A stretch of DNA of 64,000 nucleotides from Hedera helix. Its lineage: Eukaryota; Streptophyta; Magnoliopsida; Apiales; Araliaceae. Both the position numbers and the translations under genes were made by a program. How positions within the stretch are numbered: the first letter of the stretch is position 1; each line of letters begins with the position of its first letter. Below, one piece after another: positions 46,127 through 59,100 of this stretch. Under the pieces are notes generated by a model. The model saw nothing but the letters and a program-made list of their open reading frames with translations, ran no database searches and had not been told where the DNA came from. The stretch is taken from assembly GCA_947179155.2 (NCBI GenBank), contig OX359285.1:11713010-11777009 (forward strand), written 5' to 3'.

Positions 46127-46531
46127 GTGAGTCTCCAATACTAGTTGGTATTGGACGTGGAGTAGGCTATTATTATAGAGGGTAATAGTTAAACCACGTA
46201 AAAAATCTTGGTGTTAATTTTATTGCTTACTTTTATTACTCACATAAGATAGTTAATTATCTTAATAATTAAAATCTAAATTATTTGCTTTATCTTAAGA
46301 TAATTTATTTACACCAAATATTTTCTCTAAGTGATAAATTCAGCAAGATATTTTCATAGAATTAAAAAAAAAAGGTCAATTTGGTAGGCCATATTAATAT
46401 AGCAAACTGAATTCATTAATATAGTAAACTAAATTCAGTACTGTATTTTAATAAACAAAAAGTTTTTATCATAGTTCGTTTCCACACTTATTCAACCCCC
46501 CATTCTACGTGTGCTTTATCTAAATTTCATT

Positions 46532-46549
46532 TGGCATCAAAGCTAGACT
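46532..46549 (+). other. Degenerate primer binding site (SIRE)
   Basis: TGGCATCAAAGCTAGACT, just after the LTR end. It differs at two positions from TGGTATCAGAGC, both of the C/T or G/A type. Confidence 0.8.
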
Positions 46550-46595
46550 CTACTTATCTTGGTGTTAAAGGTGACTTGTAGGGAAAGATTCTAAT

Positions 46596-48182
46596 ATGGC
46601 ACAATTCGGGAACAACAATAACCAAGAAGGTCAATCAACCAATAGACCTCCACTTCTGAATGGAACAGACAACTATTACTTTTGGAAATTCCGAATGAGG
46701 ATCTATCTTAAAAGAGATCATTGGGAATGGTGGGTTGTAAAGAACGGACCGGTTATACCAAGAAAAGATGATGGTACTCCAAAGACTTTGCTTGAAATGG
46801 ATTCAACTGAAACTTTCATGATGTCTTATGATTCAAGAGCTATGAATACACTACTCAGTGGCATGGTACAATCTGAGATCGACAAAGTCTCCTCATGCAA
46901 TACAGCTAAAGAAATCTGGGATACTTTAATAGTAAGTCATGAAGGGACATCCAAGGTGCGTGAAGTCAAACTAAGCATGCTCATCCATGACTATGAAATG
47001 TTCAAGCTTGAGAAAGACGAAACCATAAAGATGGCACAAACAAGGTTTCTAGTTCTCCTAAACTCATTGAAGCTACTTGACAAATCTATTCCACAAAGTG
47101 AGATTAACCGTAAGTTACTCCGGGCTATGCCCAAGAGGTTTGCTTCTAAAATAACTACTCTTCAAGATTCTTCTACTATTTCTACTATGGATACTTCAAC
47201 AGTTTTTGGTGAACTTGAGGAATATGAACATCAGTTAAAAAGATAGGATGATGAGGAGGAAACCCCTCGAAGAAAGGTTTTAGCTCTTAATGCAGGAAAT
47301 GAAGAAGAACTTGATGATGACTTGGATGAAGAAATAGCGATGATGTCAAGAAGACTCAAAGGACTACTACAAAGAAAGAACAAGAGAAAGAACAATTTCA
47401 ATTATAGTAAGATCAAAGGAAAGCAAACCAATGAGAATTGTTTTGAATGTGGACGTCTAGGACACTTCAAGAAGGATTGTTTTCAACTAAAGAACAAGGG
47501 AAGAATGAGCGCCAAAGATAACAAAAGAAACAAAGCCCTTGTTACATGGAGTGACGATGGAGAATCCGAAGTTGAGGTAGACGCCGTTGATGAAATAGCT
47601 CAAGTATGCTTCATGGGAATAGAAGGTGAATCAAATGAGGTATCTATTTATGAGTTTAATTCTTTGAAACAAGAAAATTTGAGATTAAAAGAAAAGAATG
47701 CATATTTGAAAGATTTAGTAAATAATTTAATGTGTGAAGTTGAGTCTTTGATAAATGAAGTTGGGAAATTGAATAATGAACTGAAAATGCGAGACGTATG
47801 TATTGATGCATTTAGTAATGAATCTCAGTTTAAACCTATTCATACTAATGAACTCCAAAAGGAAGTTGATTCATTAAAACTATCTCTTGCTAGAGTTGTT
47901 CAAGGAGAAGAAAATCTAACTGTTATGTTAGGTAAGCAAAGACCTAGTTTTGATAGACAAGGAATAGGATATAATCCCACTCGTAAAACCGAAAATGTGA
48001 ATATGCTTAAATCCAAGTCTCATTTCAAATTGAATTACTGTTCTCCTTTCACAACATGCAAAAACTGTGGTATTAAAGGTCACCTGGATGTTAACTGTTT
48101 TAAGAAAAAGAAAGTTAAAAAGGTGTGGATTAAGAAGGGAGATTTATGCGCAACTAACACAAATGGACCCAAAAAGATATAG
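46596..48182 (+). pseudogene. SIRE gag with two zinc knuckles, one TAG
   Basis: Starts MAQFGNNNNQEGQSTNRPPL. The copia gag domain shows NYYFWKFRMRIYLK, AKEIWDTLIVSHEGTSKVRE, LLRAMPKRFASKITTLQDS. A TAG at 47244-47246 interrupts after EHQLKR, and the same frame then continues: zinc knuckle CFECGRLGHFKKDC, a coiled-coil stretch (SLKQENLRLKEKNAYLKDLV) and a second knuckle CKNCGIKGHLDVNC. The frame ends at TAG 48180-48182 and runs in phase into protease, so gag and pol were one frame. A long Gag with a coiled coil between two knuckles is usual for SIRE elements. Confidence 0.9.
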
Positions 48183-51100
48183 GTACCAAAAGGTTGAATT
48201 ATTTTTTCTTTACAGGTAGGCTTCAAGGCAAGGGTTCCATCTCAAAAATGGATTCTTGATAGTGGATGCTCACGTCACATGACTGGTGACAAATCAAAGT
48301 TCGTGGAACTAAAAATCAAGAAGAAAAATGGAATTGTCACATTTGGAGATAATTGAACCTGTGAGATTGTTGGAAAAGGTAAAATCGATAATGGTAAGGT
48401 TAATATAGATAATGTTCTTCTTGTTAGTGGACTTGAATTTAATCTTATAAGTATTAGTCAATTAATGGATAATGGACATCAAGTTAGTTTTGAAAAAGGT
48501 AAATGTATAATTTCTCATGGTACTAACAATTATATTCTAGTTGCACAAAGAGAAGGAAATATATATACTCTTGATTTTGAGCAACAAGAGGAAGAACTAT
48601 GTCTTACCTCGATGTAAGATGAGGCTAACATATGGCATAAACGGATGGAACATGTTCACATGGATCTAATCAAGAAATTGTCCTCCAAAAATCTCGTCAA
48701 AAGATTGCCAAAAATAAAGTTCGAAAAGAAAGGAGTATGTGTTCCTTGCCAACTTGGAAAATAAGTAAGAACATCATTCAGTGCAAAGAATATGGTATCA
48801 ACCTCCTCTCCTTTACAATTACTTCATCTTGATTTATTTGGCCCAGAAAAGCATGCTAGTATTAATGGTAAATTTTATGCATTTGTAATAGTTGATGATT
48901 TTTCTAGATATACATGGGTATTATTTCTGAGAACCAAAGATGAAACATTTTAGGAGTTTGAGAAATTGATAAGAAATTTAGAGACTAAGTATAGTCTCAA
49001 ACTTAGAAAAATTTGAAGTGATCATGGTACCGAATTTCAAAAGGATTTTATTATATTTTGTGATCATAAAGGTATAAGCCATGAGTTTTCAGCTCCTATA
49101 ACTCCTCAGCAAAATGGAGTAGTGGAAAGAAAGAATAGAACACTTCAAGAAATAGCTAGAACACTTTTACAAGAAAGTAAACTTCCAAAGAAATTTTGGG
49201 CTGAAGCTGTTAATACTTCGTGTTATGTGCTAAATAGAGTTCTTATTCGTCCTATTATTTTGAAAACTCCTTATGAGCTTTTGAATAACAAAATTCCTAA
49301 TATAAGTTATTTCAAAGTATTTGGGTCTAAATGTTATATACTAAATACTAGTGATAACTTGGGAAAATTTGATGCTAAGTCTTATGAAGGAATTTTCATT
49401 GGTTATTCACATAATAGCAAAGCATATCGTGTATTTAATATTAACAAGCTATGTGTTGAAGAATCAGTTCATATTACATTTAATGAGACTAACGATGATC
49501 TTCCAAAATTAAGAGATGAAGATGCAGGAAATTTGGAAATTTCAATGAATACAACAGACCAAAAAGGTCTATTCAGCAAGCCGAATGAACGAATTTAGCA
49601 AGCAGAATTGGAAAACTCACAAGGAGTGGAACAAGAAACAACACAAGAGCTTGAAGTAGACTTTTCTAAACCAGAAGAAGTAATACACGATGTCCAAATG
49701 CCAAAGACAACAAAATATCTCAAGGATCATCCACCGGAGAATATCATCGGAGATATAAACAAAGGAGTTACCGCCCGGAGAAGCCTACAAAATCAATGTG
49801 CATTCTCTGCATTCTTATCACAAGTTGAGCCAAAGAATGCTAAGGAAGTTATACTTGATGAAAATTGGCTAATGGCAATGCAAGAGGAACTTCAACAGTT
49901 TGAACGATGCCAAGTCTGGAAATTAATGCCTCCTCCTAAAGATATTGCTGTCATTGGAACAAAATGGGTGTTTAAAAACAAGCGTAATGAGCATTGGAAA
50001 ATCACTCGTAACAAAGTAAGGCTAGTGGCTCAAGGTTACAATCAACAAGAAGGAATAGACTACGAAGAAACGTATGCTCCAGTTGCAAGACTAGAATCTA
50101 TTCGGATCTTGTTAGCATTTGCTTGTTACAAGAAATTCAAGCTTTATCAAATGGATGTAAATAGTGCGTTTCTTAATGGATACATCAATGAAGAAGTCTA
50201 TGTCAAACAACCTCCTGGATTTGAGCATGAGAAATATCCAAATCATGTTTTTAAGCTAAAGAAAGCTCTTTATGGACTCAAACAAGCTCCAAGAGCTTGG
50301 TATGAAAGGTTGAGTAAGTATCTTATTTCAAGTGGTTTTACTAAAGGTAAAATAGATTCTAAATTATTTATTAAACATGAAAAACAAGAAATAATTATTT
50401 TTCAAATATATGTAGATGATATAATATTTGGTGCTACTAATGATTTTCTTTGTGAGTGGTTTTCAAAGTGTATGCATACGGAATTTGATATGAGCTTAAG
50501 GGGAGAGCTAAATTACTTTTTGGGACTTAAAATCAAGCAAACAAAGGAAGGGATCTATATTCATCAAACTAAGTACACGAAAAAGCTACTAAAAAGATTT
50601 CGTTTTGAAGGATTCAACCCAAAGGCTACACCAATAAGTACATCAATAAAGCTTACATCAGATGACAAAGGTATAGATGTAGAGTTAACCAAATATCGAG
50701 GTATGATTGGCTCGTTATTATATTTAACTACACCTAGACTTGATATAATGTACAGTGTATGTCTATGTGCTCGTTTTCAAGCAAAACCCAAAGAATCCCA
50801 CTTACTAACTGTTAAAAGAATTTTTAAATATTTAAGTGGTACTATAAATTTAGGGTTATTTTATCCAATTAGTAATCATTTTGAACTAATGGGTTATTCA
50901 GATGCTGACTATGCAGGATTTTAAATTGATAGAAAAAGTACAAGTGGTGCTTGTACATTTTTGGGAAAAGTCTTGTTTCATGGCATAGTAAAAAGCAAAC
51001 TTCAGTTGCTCTATCAACCACTGAGGGTGAATATTTAGTTACAGGGAGTTGTTGCTCTCAAATATTATGGATGAGACAAACTTTATGTGATTTTGATATA

Positions 51101-51349
51101 GTATGCAATAATGTGCCTATATATTGTGATAATTCTAGTGCTATTGACATATCAAAAAATCCTGTTTTGCATTCACGTACAAAACATATAGAGGTAAGAC
51201 ATCATTTTTTAAGGGATAATGTTTCAAAAGGGTAAGTTCAATTAATCTTTATTCCTACAGAAAAACAATTAGCTGATATTTTTACCAAACCTTTGAGTGA
51301 GGAAAGGTTTTGTATGTTAAGAAGAGAACTTGGAATGTGTATGGTATAA
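48183..51349 (+). pseudogene. SIRE pol: protease, integrase, RT, RNase H
   Basis: Same phase as gag up to RNase H. Protease: WILDSGCSRHMTGD with catalytic Asp. Integrase: H-H and CVPC zinc finger, core Asp in VDDFSRYTWV, Asp in SDHGTEFQ and Glu in NGVVERKNRTLQ; all present. RT: WVFKNKRNE, QMDVNSAFLNGYINEEVYVK, ALYGLKQAPRAWYERL, catalytic YVDDIIFGATN. RNase H: ALSTTEGEYL, YCDNSSAIDISKNPVLHSRT. Stops occur near 48195, 48355, 48617, 48762, 48951, 49013, 49596, 50921 and 51233. A one-base deletion in an A-run near 50966 shifts RNase H. The open stretch 49608-50921 covers RT and is undamaged. Pol ends at TAA 51347-51349. Confidence 0.92.
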
Positions 51350-51735
51350 TTATGTTTCACATACTTGAAATTTTATGAGATGCAGTTAATATTTTATGCA
51401 TATATTTATTTTCTGTATGATATCTGATAATATATATCTGTTCATTAGTCTTTATCTGTTTAAGCTATTTTCTAGATACACATTTCTTTTAATGATCAAT
51501 GTTTATCGCCGAATATCATTTTTTTTGGGAAATGTAAAGATTTTTTTTACCTTGAAAGACAGAACAACAGCCGAACAGCTTTCAAAATTGAAAAGACACA
51601 CGTCTTTCGGTGACAAACTTTTAATCGACTTCTATTTTGTGTGTCTTTATATCTTCAGCTTTCATCATAAATCAGATCCTATACCTCCATCATTTATCGA
51701 AACCCTTCATTTCTTTTTCACAATTCCTTAAAGCC

Positions 51736-53427
51736 ATGAAAACCAGGGCTAGCAAGCGATCGTCTGAGAAATGAAACGATGAAGGATCTTCATTAAAGAA
51801 CGCTAGTAGAATAAAAATGAAATCTAAGCGAGTTCAGAAGAAGTCTTCTACACATGTGTCATCTGATGGCACAATATTATCTGACGATTCAGATTCAAGC
51901 TTCTCATTTTTAAAGGCTTCAGAAGCAGATCCATCTCAACGAGGCAAGTTGAAGCAACCAATGTGTGAAGAACATATTTTCTCATAGCCAGAGTCCCTTT
52001 CAAATCTGTTAAATCAATTTTCATCTTCACCTGAGATGCCAGGAAATTTCTTCAGAGGGTACAGTTTTGAAACTCGTTTTAAAAATTTGATTGCTACAAA
52101 GCAATTTGTTTATGAAAAATCTCTAGATTTATTTTATTTCAAAAATTATGTTCTGAAGAAACTCTTCACCACTTGTGAAATATCATATATATTGTGTCCT
52201 CCTACTATTGCTTATCCTAGATTGGTTCAACAGTTTTACATTAATCTAGAATGCAATGGGGATTGTTTTATAACATATGTTAAGGGAAAGTCATTATTTT
52301 TCACTAGTGTTGATTTTGGTAGCATTCTTGGAATTTCTTCTGCTGGACCTTGTCCTTTTACTCTTAAAGGTGTTGCCACTATTCCTTTTACTCCATTGGA
52401 ACAACTTCGTATTGTTATGAGTGATCAATCTTTATCTACTTTGTTTACTCCTAAAACTGTTGATGTGTGTCCAACTGCTTGTGTTTTGCATAAGTTGATT
52501 CGGTATAATATGTTTCCACTACTTGGTGGTGGAACAGATTTTACATATCAAGATCTTGTGGTTGTGCAATGATTTTAAAAGGTGTTTCTTTTAATCTTTC
52601 TCAAATGATGTTGTTTCATATGCTAAGTTGTGTCTGTCAGACCAAAAAGTGTCTTCCTTATAGCAAATTTTTAACAAAACGCTTCCAACATTTCAAAATA
52701 TCTTTTGATGATGAAATTTCTGTTTCAAGTTATAGACACTGTTAATTTGAAACAATCTCATATCATTTTTCTTTCTGGTGAGTTTGTTCGTCTTCTCCCC
52801 GATCCTCTTCCTATTTCTCTGAACCAAGATTCATCCTCATCCTCTCTGCCAAATATTCATGGGCCTGACATTATGAATGTTCTAAATGAGATTTTGCAAA
52901 ATCAAAATTCTGTGAAAACTGATTTGGCTGATATCAAAAATCGACTTAAGATTCTCGAGAAAGGAAAACTGCCAATGAATGCTCCTTAGATTAATAAGTT
53001 GTATCATCGTGTTGAAGATGAATTCATTGATCTTCAGGCAGGTTTTGAGATACAAACCATGGCTATGGTTGAGGCACTTCAACGAAAATTCAATCGGAAC
53101 ATTTGTCAGTTGAGTCAAAAGGTTAAGTTTATTAGTTATCAACTCGGGGAGTTTGCAGATTTCATGGCAACAAGATTTAATGATGTGGGAATGAAGTTAC
53201 ATTTTCAGACAATGTATTCCACAATCCCGGAATGGCCAATGTGCAATTGGATGGCAGAATACAAGGGTGATTTTCTTGATATGCCACTTCCTTCTTCAAC
53301 TTTTATCCCCAGGCCCCCTCGTTTTGTAGATGATCTCTCTATCGAAGAATGTCTTCATCGCATTCGTCACCTTCCCTACTTCACTACCCGTGCTGAACAA
53401 AGAGCTAATCTTGCGGATATTGACTGA
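51736..53427 (+). pseudogene. SIRE 3' ORF in env position, plant transposon-protein-like
   Basis: A third gene between pol and the 3' LTR, about 560 codons, in one phase from ATG 51736 to TGA 53425-53427. It starts MKTRASKRSSEK, then TGA and a Ser/Lys-rich region. The folded part has FFRGYSFETRFKNLIATKQ, then RLVQQFYINLECNGDCFITY and VKGKSLFFTSVDFGSILGIS. From about 52570 to 52735 the good reading moves to another frame (CLPYSKFLTKRFQHFKISFD) and then returns, indicating two compensating shifts. This layout (FY-NL, V+G, LPY-LT-F) resembles the 'putative plant transposon protein' family (Pfam Transposase_32). The C-terminal part has a helical stretch and a Pro-rich end. I see no signal peptide or membrane span, which argues against a true envelope. 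Confidence 0.7.
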
Positions 53428-53618
53428 ATTTTTTGCCTGATGACAAAGCGAGAGAATTAGTTAAATACCAACTATGTTTTAATTATGTTTTTCAAGACTA
53501 TGTTTTCAAGACTATTGTTTCATTTGGTTTTTGCTAAGCATATTGTTTGAATTCAAACTATATTAAGATATATGCATGAATATAGGGGGAGCTAAAACTG
53601 TTTATGTTGTCATCATCA

Positions 53619-53631
53619 AAAAGAGGGAGAA
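53619..53631 (+). other. Polypurine tract of SIRE
   Basis: AAAAGAGGGAGAA directly before TGTTGAC of the 3' LTR. Confidence 0.85.
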
Positions 53632-55144
53632 TGTTGACTTTGCCATATTCTAAACCTAATGTTTTGATGATGATTTGTTCTTTGGTACTAAATTTTTTAT
53701 TGTGAATTTCAGGAATTATTCAAAAAGATCGAAGACTATTTTTAGTCCTAAGAATTTTATATAAGATCATCGCAAATATTTGATTTTTCAATTCAAGGCT
53801 CTAGGACATTTTATGTGTGCATAATACATGATTAGTGTTTTTAAATACTAACGAATATTAATGTTTATTTTATATTGGTTAGTATCATGATTTATTACGA
53901 ATTGGACGCATTTGCATAATGTTTTGAAAAGTGCTAATCTTAATATAAGTGCAACTATTAATCATGATATCTACTAACTTTCTACAGCTATATTGAATAT
54001 TTTTAATATGTTGTGTATATGTAGATTTCATCATTCCGATTAAAAAGAAAAATCTTCTTTGACTTGGTATATCTAATCATTTTCCACGGTTATTCTGTTG
54101 CTTTGGAGATATATCTTAAAAGATAGACTAGAAGTTGGTTCCGGATGTTTTGGTTTGTCTGGATATTTTGTTAACAGGTTTTATCTTTTAACGAAAGTAT
54201 AATATTCTGGTAAATCTTATGGGCAACGGATATAATATATTTCAATATTTCTTTGAGTTGCAACGGTAATATTCATCAAGGCTATAAATCGCATGAGTAT
54301 ATCCCAGCAAAAGAAACAATTTTTACAGTGCACTAATTATATACTGAAAAGTCATTTTGGTGCAATCTGTTGCTGTGCTACTAGAATTATGATCCAGCAT
54401 ATTTTTGTGAGCTTTAAATTGGTAATATCTTTCTGTTATTAATTGATCATTGCATACATTAGTTGAGCCTTATATTGTTAAATTGATTATTTGCTTTGAT
54501 CACTAGACCTCTAAATTTGTAATTCTCTAATCTTTGTTTATTTAGAATAAGTAATTGTCTAAAGGAATTTAATCCAAGTGTGGATTAAGAATTATGTACA
54601 AACAGGTTTAAGGAAGCATAGGTGCTTGAGGAGTGCATAGGTGCACAAGGAGCAAAAGTGCTAAAGAGAATTTAAGAATTCAATTAACCTGTTTTGTAAA
54701 AAGTGTCACTTTGTAATTGAAAAATCTATATATAAAGTGAGTCTCCAATACTAGTTGGTATTGGACATGGAATAGGCTATTATTATAGAGGGTAATAGCT
54801 GAACAACGTAAAAAATCTTGGTGTTAATTTTATTGCTTACTTTTATTACTCATATAAGATAGTTAATTATCTTAATAATTAAAATCTAAATTATTTGCTT
54901 TATCTTAAGATAATTTATTTACACCAACTCTTTTTTCTAAGTGAAAAATTCAGCAAGATATTTTCATAGAATTAAAAATAAAAAAAAAGGTCAATTCGGT
55001 ATGCGATATTAATATAGCAAGCTGAATTCATTAATATAGTAAACTGAATTCAGTATTGTGTTTTAATAAAAAAAAATTTTTTTATCATAGTTCGTTTCCA
55101 CACTTATTCAACCCCCCTTCTAAGTGTGCTCTATCTAAATTTCA
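53632..55144 (+). repeat. SIRE 3' LTR
   Basis: A 1513-bp LTR, collinear with the 5' LTR apart from the MITE. TATA box at 54727-54736. Point differences to the other LTR are scattered and few per 100 bp. Confidence 0.93.
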
Positions 55145-55315
55145 GATCTAAGTTACGAAGAAATTCCTGTTTAGATAATCGATAGGAAAGAGCAAGTGCT
55201 AAGGAAAAATGTGATACCTTCAGTTAAAGTAATATGGAGAAATCAATATGTAAAAGAGGCTACATGGGAGTTAGAAGATAAGATGAAGATAGAATATCCC
55301 CACTTATTTTCTTGA
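55145..55315 (+). pseudogene. Tekay-3 integrase C-terminus and chromodomain
   Basis: Resumes the gene split by SIRE. DLSYEEIPV, one TAG, then IIDRKEQVLRKNVIPSVKVI and ATWELEDKMKIEYPHLFS with stop at 55313-55315. The stop after PV replaces the Gln of PVQIL in Tekay-1. It matches the chromodomain ends at 13400 and 26671. Confidence 0.9.
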
Positions 55316-55350
55316 TTTTGTACTGTAATTTCGGGAACAAAATTCTTATA

Positions 55351-55362
55351 AGGAGGGGTGAA
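55351..55362 (+). other. Polypurine tract of Tekay-3
   Basis: AGGAGGGGTGAA directly before the LTR start TGTAATGTTC. One T interrupts the purines. Confidence 0.75.
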
Positions 55363-56113
55363 TGTAATGTTCTGAACTTCTAAGAATCTTATAATCCAAC
55401 TTTATGTGAATAATAAAGATGGTCTTATACTTCAAGAATGTGTTATGTGATTGAATTATGTTCCAATCTATATTTATATGAAATTCTATGTATAGCATTA
55501 TGTTGTTTAAAGAAAGATAAATATTAAAACCTAAACCTAAGGGTTAAAACCTAGAAATCAGTTATGCCAGTGAAATTCATTTTGCATCCTTTTGAGACAT
55601 TTCACATTTCACAAAATAGTGTTTATATGAGTCATAGAATCCAGCAAACCAATAAAAAATTGAGAAAAAGACGGAATATGCATTTCCCGAGGAAACGTTT
55701 TTCGCTCTTTTGGCTGTTCTATTCGTCATTTTGAGATTTCAAATCTCACGACATAGCACTTATACGAGGTATAGATGCTAATGAACCAATAATATTTTCC
55801 TATAATAAGACTTAAAATACTATTTATTCAGGAATTATCTTTCAATTTTGGAAACTTCACATTCCTGAATAGCGTTTTTTCAAAAAATAAATGCATTTTC
55901 ACCAATAAATTTTTTACTTAAAATAAATTTTCAAGATTTCTATTCCTAAATATGGGATGAATACGAGATGAATATGAAACGAATACAAAAAGAATACGAA
56001 TGATAATGTACTCTATAATACAAGAATTATACATAACATTATACGACATTAATAAGAAGTATAATACGAGTATTATATGATGTAAATACATATAAATACT
56101 TAAGTATTATACT
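55363..56113 (+). repeat. Tekay-3 3' LTR, left part
   Basis: Starts TGTAATGTTC and is interrupted at 56114. Its last ~120 bp match 34168-34217 joined to 37109-37180, which shows where the 5' LTR was before its own insertion. The remainder of the LTR is not found in the window. Confidence 0.8.
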
Positions 56114-59100
56114 TGTAATGCCCCGGAAAATCCCCGCACTAGCTACGGGCGAGCCCCGCACGTAAATGTACATCATTCTTATAAAATTCACAACATTAAA
56201 TAATACAATGATGCTAAAAACTCAATAAATTTAAAACTTTTCATATACATCTTTATTCACTTTGATTATTTATCTCAGAATCGCAATCTTTACTATTTCT
56301 TATTACATATCCATATCATATACGATATGAATTACTTCTATTACAAACATTTTGAGTATCAAAACACTCAAGATACCCACTAACTATTACAATTATACAT
56401 AATCATCTTTACCTATCCAACTGAACTCATAGTTACAAAAAATGTTTAGACTTTCGGGTGAAAGTAATTTGCATTGTTGTTCCTTGGTCTTTATCGAAAA
56501 CTTTGGATATCTTGCACTTATCTAAAAGTGTTTATTTTATAGCAAGAGTGAGCATGACGGCTCGGCAAATCTAATAGTTTAACATATAACACATAGTTCA
56601 TGCATCATGCATAATGTGTGCTTAACAATATATCTATGTATGATATTGTATACATGTTTCTCTTAGCTCATGCATTTCATTTCTATTCATGCATCACGCT
56701 TCCCATAATTCACATTTATATATGCTTAACACCAATCATGCATTAATATTAACACATGTCACGCAACTCAACTTCAACAGTTAAACTAATATCAACAATT
56801 TTATATTAATAATTTATATCCCATCAAGGCACAAATGCACATCAACACATATTAACAAATAACAATAATTTTCATCTAACATCAATGTACACATACATCA
56901 AGTGCACACATAACAATTTTTTCACTTAGCAACAGGTCCTAAAAAACTTGTCAGGTAAGTTTATCCGTCTTACGCTAGTTTTGCGTCTTTCAATCAACCT
57001 ACAATTATGTATGAGATTGACATAATCATTAGTTACAATGATTATTAATTAATCTAAATTTAAGACTCTAACTTCAATTTATTAATTTTTAAAATGTTCG
57101 ACAAACGAACTTTTGACTTTCGGACAAAAATCCTAGCCAAACCATAGTTTGGACATGTCGGGTTTGCTTCTCCAACTTTCACCAATACCTTGCGTTCTTT
57201 ATACAACCTATATTTAGTAAGTTGTCTAATAATTAGTCTTTAATGGACTTTTTACTTTGATTTAATTCAATTAAACTTTCTTCTTTTACATAACTTAATG
57301 ATTCAGACATTTAATAATGTACCAAAAATCTTAAAATATTATCTACCTTTGATAATAGACAACCACCTTCCAATATTATTAACTATTTAATAACATTCTA
57401 ATTATTTACTAATATTATTAACCATTTAATAATATTTTAATCTTTTACTAATATTATTAATCATTTAATAACATTTTAATCACTTACTAATATTATTAAT
57501 TATTTAATAATATTTTAATCACTTATTAATATTGTTAACCACTTAATAATACATTAATCACTTACTAATATTATTAATCATTTAATAATATTTTAATCAT
57601 TTACTAATATTATTAATCATTTAATAATATTTTAATTATTTACTAATATTATTAATCATTTAATAATATTTTAATCACTTACTAATGGTGTTACTCATTT
57701 AATATCCTTTTAATCACTTACTAATGTTATTAATCCTTTAATAACTTTTTAATCATTTACTAATGTTAGTAATCATTTAACAACATTTTAGTTACCATTG
57801 AATAACATTTTAGTTACCTACTAATATTATTAATCATTTAATAATATTTTAACCATATTTAAACAATATAAATAGTTAACTTTTTAATTATGTTAACCTT
57901 AGTCTTTATTTTAAATATTTAGCTACCAATTAGTCACTAATATACTCTATATATATTAGTTTATTATACAAACATATTCATTTTACACTTATTTTTACTT
58001 AAATTTCAAAAGAAACCCCGACTCGGACAGCAAAACCAGGTTCTGGACAAAGTTTTGACCGTTGCAGTGATGGTTTCCACCATTGCGACGGTGGTTTCCA
58101 CCGCTGTGGAGGTGGGCCAAAAACCAAAACCCCTAATTTCTAGATTTCCCAACCTTCAGTCACTCCAATAGCCATAATCTTATCATTTCTTAACCTCTTT
58201 TAGTGATTCAAGCGCTCATGCATCCGTAACTTCTTTCTATACAACATCTCTTTAGATTATACAACTAAATTCCAATCAGAAGTGGACTAAAAATTGCTCA
58301 CCCAGTCAGATTGACAACAAATTTCATGGTTTGCTTACTCGAAAGTTTATAACTTGGTCATTTCTTATCGGATTGAGCTCAAATTAGAACCATGGATTTG
58401 TGGATTCATAAATATACCGAAACCAATGAGTTTTTATATCAACAATCATTTTTCATACTCCGTAATCATAATCGAACATGAACAAAATCCTTAAGGTTTA
58501 GTTTAAAAATATGTTTGACCATAAAAGTTATTATAAGCTCATTTTAACATATTTTCCCAAAAAAAAAATTTCCCAAAACCTTAGATCTATGTTAAAACTC
58601 ATAGATCTTAGCATTTTCAACCAAAAAAGTGATTCCTTTTGAAACCACAAGATTCAAACTAGGATATTTACCAAAACATATCATAGTTGGAATAAAAAAT
58701 CCACATTAGCTCATCTAAGCTCTATTTTTGTTTATATCAAAATAGTTCATTTACAAAACATGTAGATCTAGGGTATACACCCATGGATATTTAAAACACA
58801 CCAACAAAATAACTTGTTCACTTGATAACCCATAAATCAAAACTAGGGTTTTAAAACTTTTAACAACTAACTCTTGATTTCTTAACCATACATGAATAAA
58901 AATGTGATCTACCAACATTTTTACCACCAACATCACCTTATATCATTGGAAACACCATGTTTCATCATTAATACGTCATGCTCCATAAACAAAACATACA
59001 TAAATCTATATTAGCCAACACAATAAAAGAGTTTTAGGGTTGTAAGATACTTTTGAACCTTTAAAGCATTCTCTTCTTGATGACCGGATGATCTATCTTT

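Larger units (their letters stand above)
44673..46529 (+). repeat. SIRE 5' LTR
   Basis: A 1857-bp LTR, longer than the 3' LTR by the MITE at 44793-45137. TATA box at 46117-46126. Ends with the CAACCCCC block near 46494 and ATTTCA. Confidence 0.93.
44673..55144 (+). mobile_element. SIRE-type Ty1/copia element, full length
   Basis: A 10.5-kb copia element inserted in the Tekay-3 integrase. It has LTRs at 44673-46529 and 53632-55144, both TGTTGAC to AAATTTCA, and a perfect GATCT duplication (44668-44672, 55145-55149). Order: LTR, degenerate tRNA-iMet site, gag, protease, integrase, RT, RNase H, an extra ORF, purine tract, LTR. Integrase before RT defines copia. A long pol plus a further ORF before the 3' LTR fits the SIRE/Maximus clade. 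About ten premature stops and a few frameshifts disable it. LTRs align closely outside the MITE in the left one, so insertion was fairly recent compared with Tekay-3. Confidence 0.93.
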
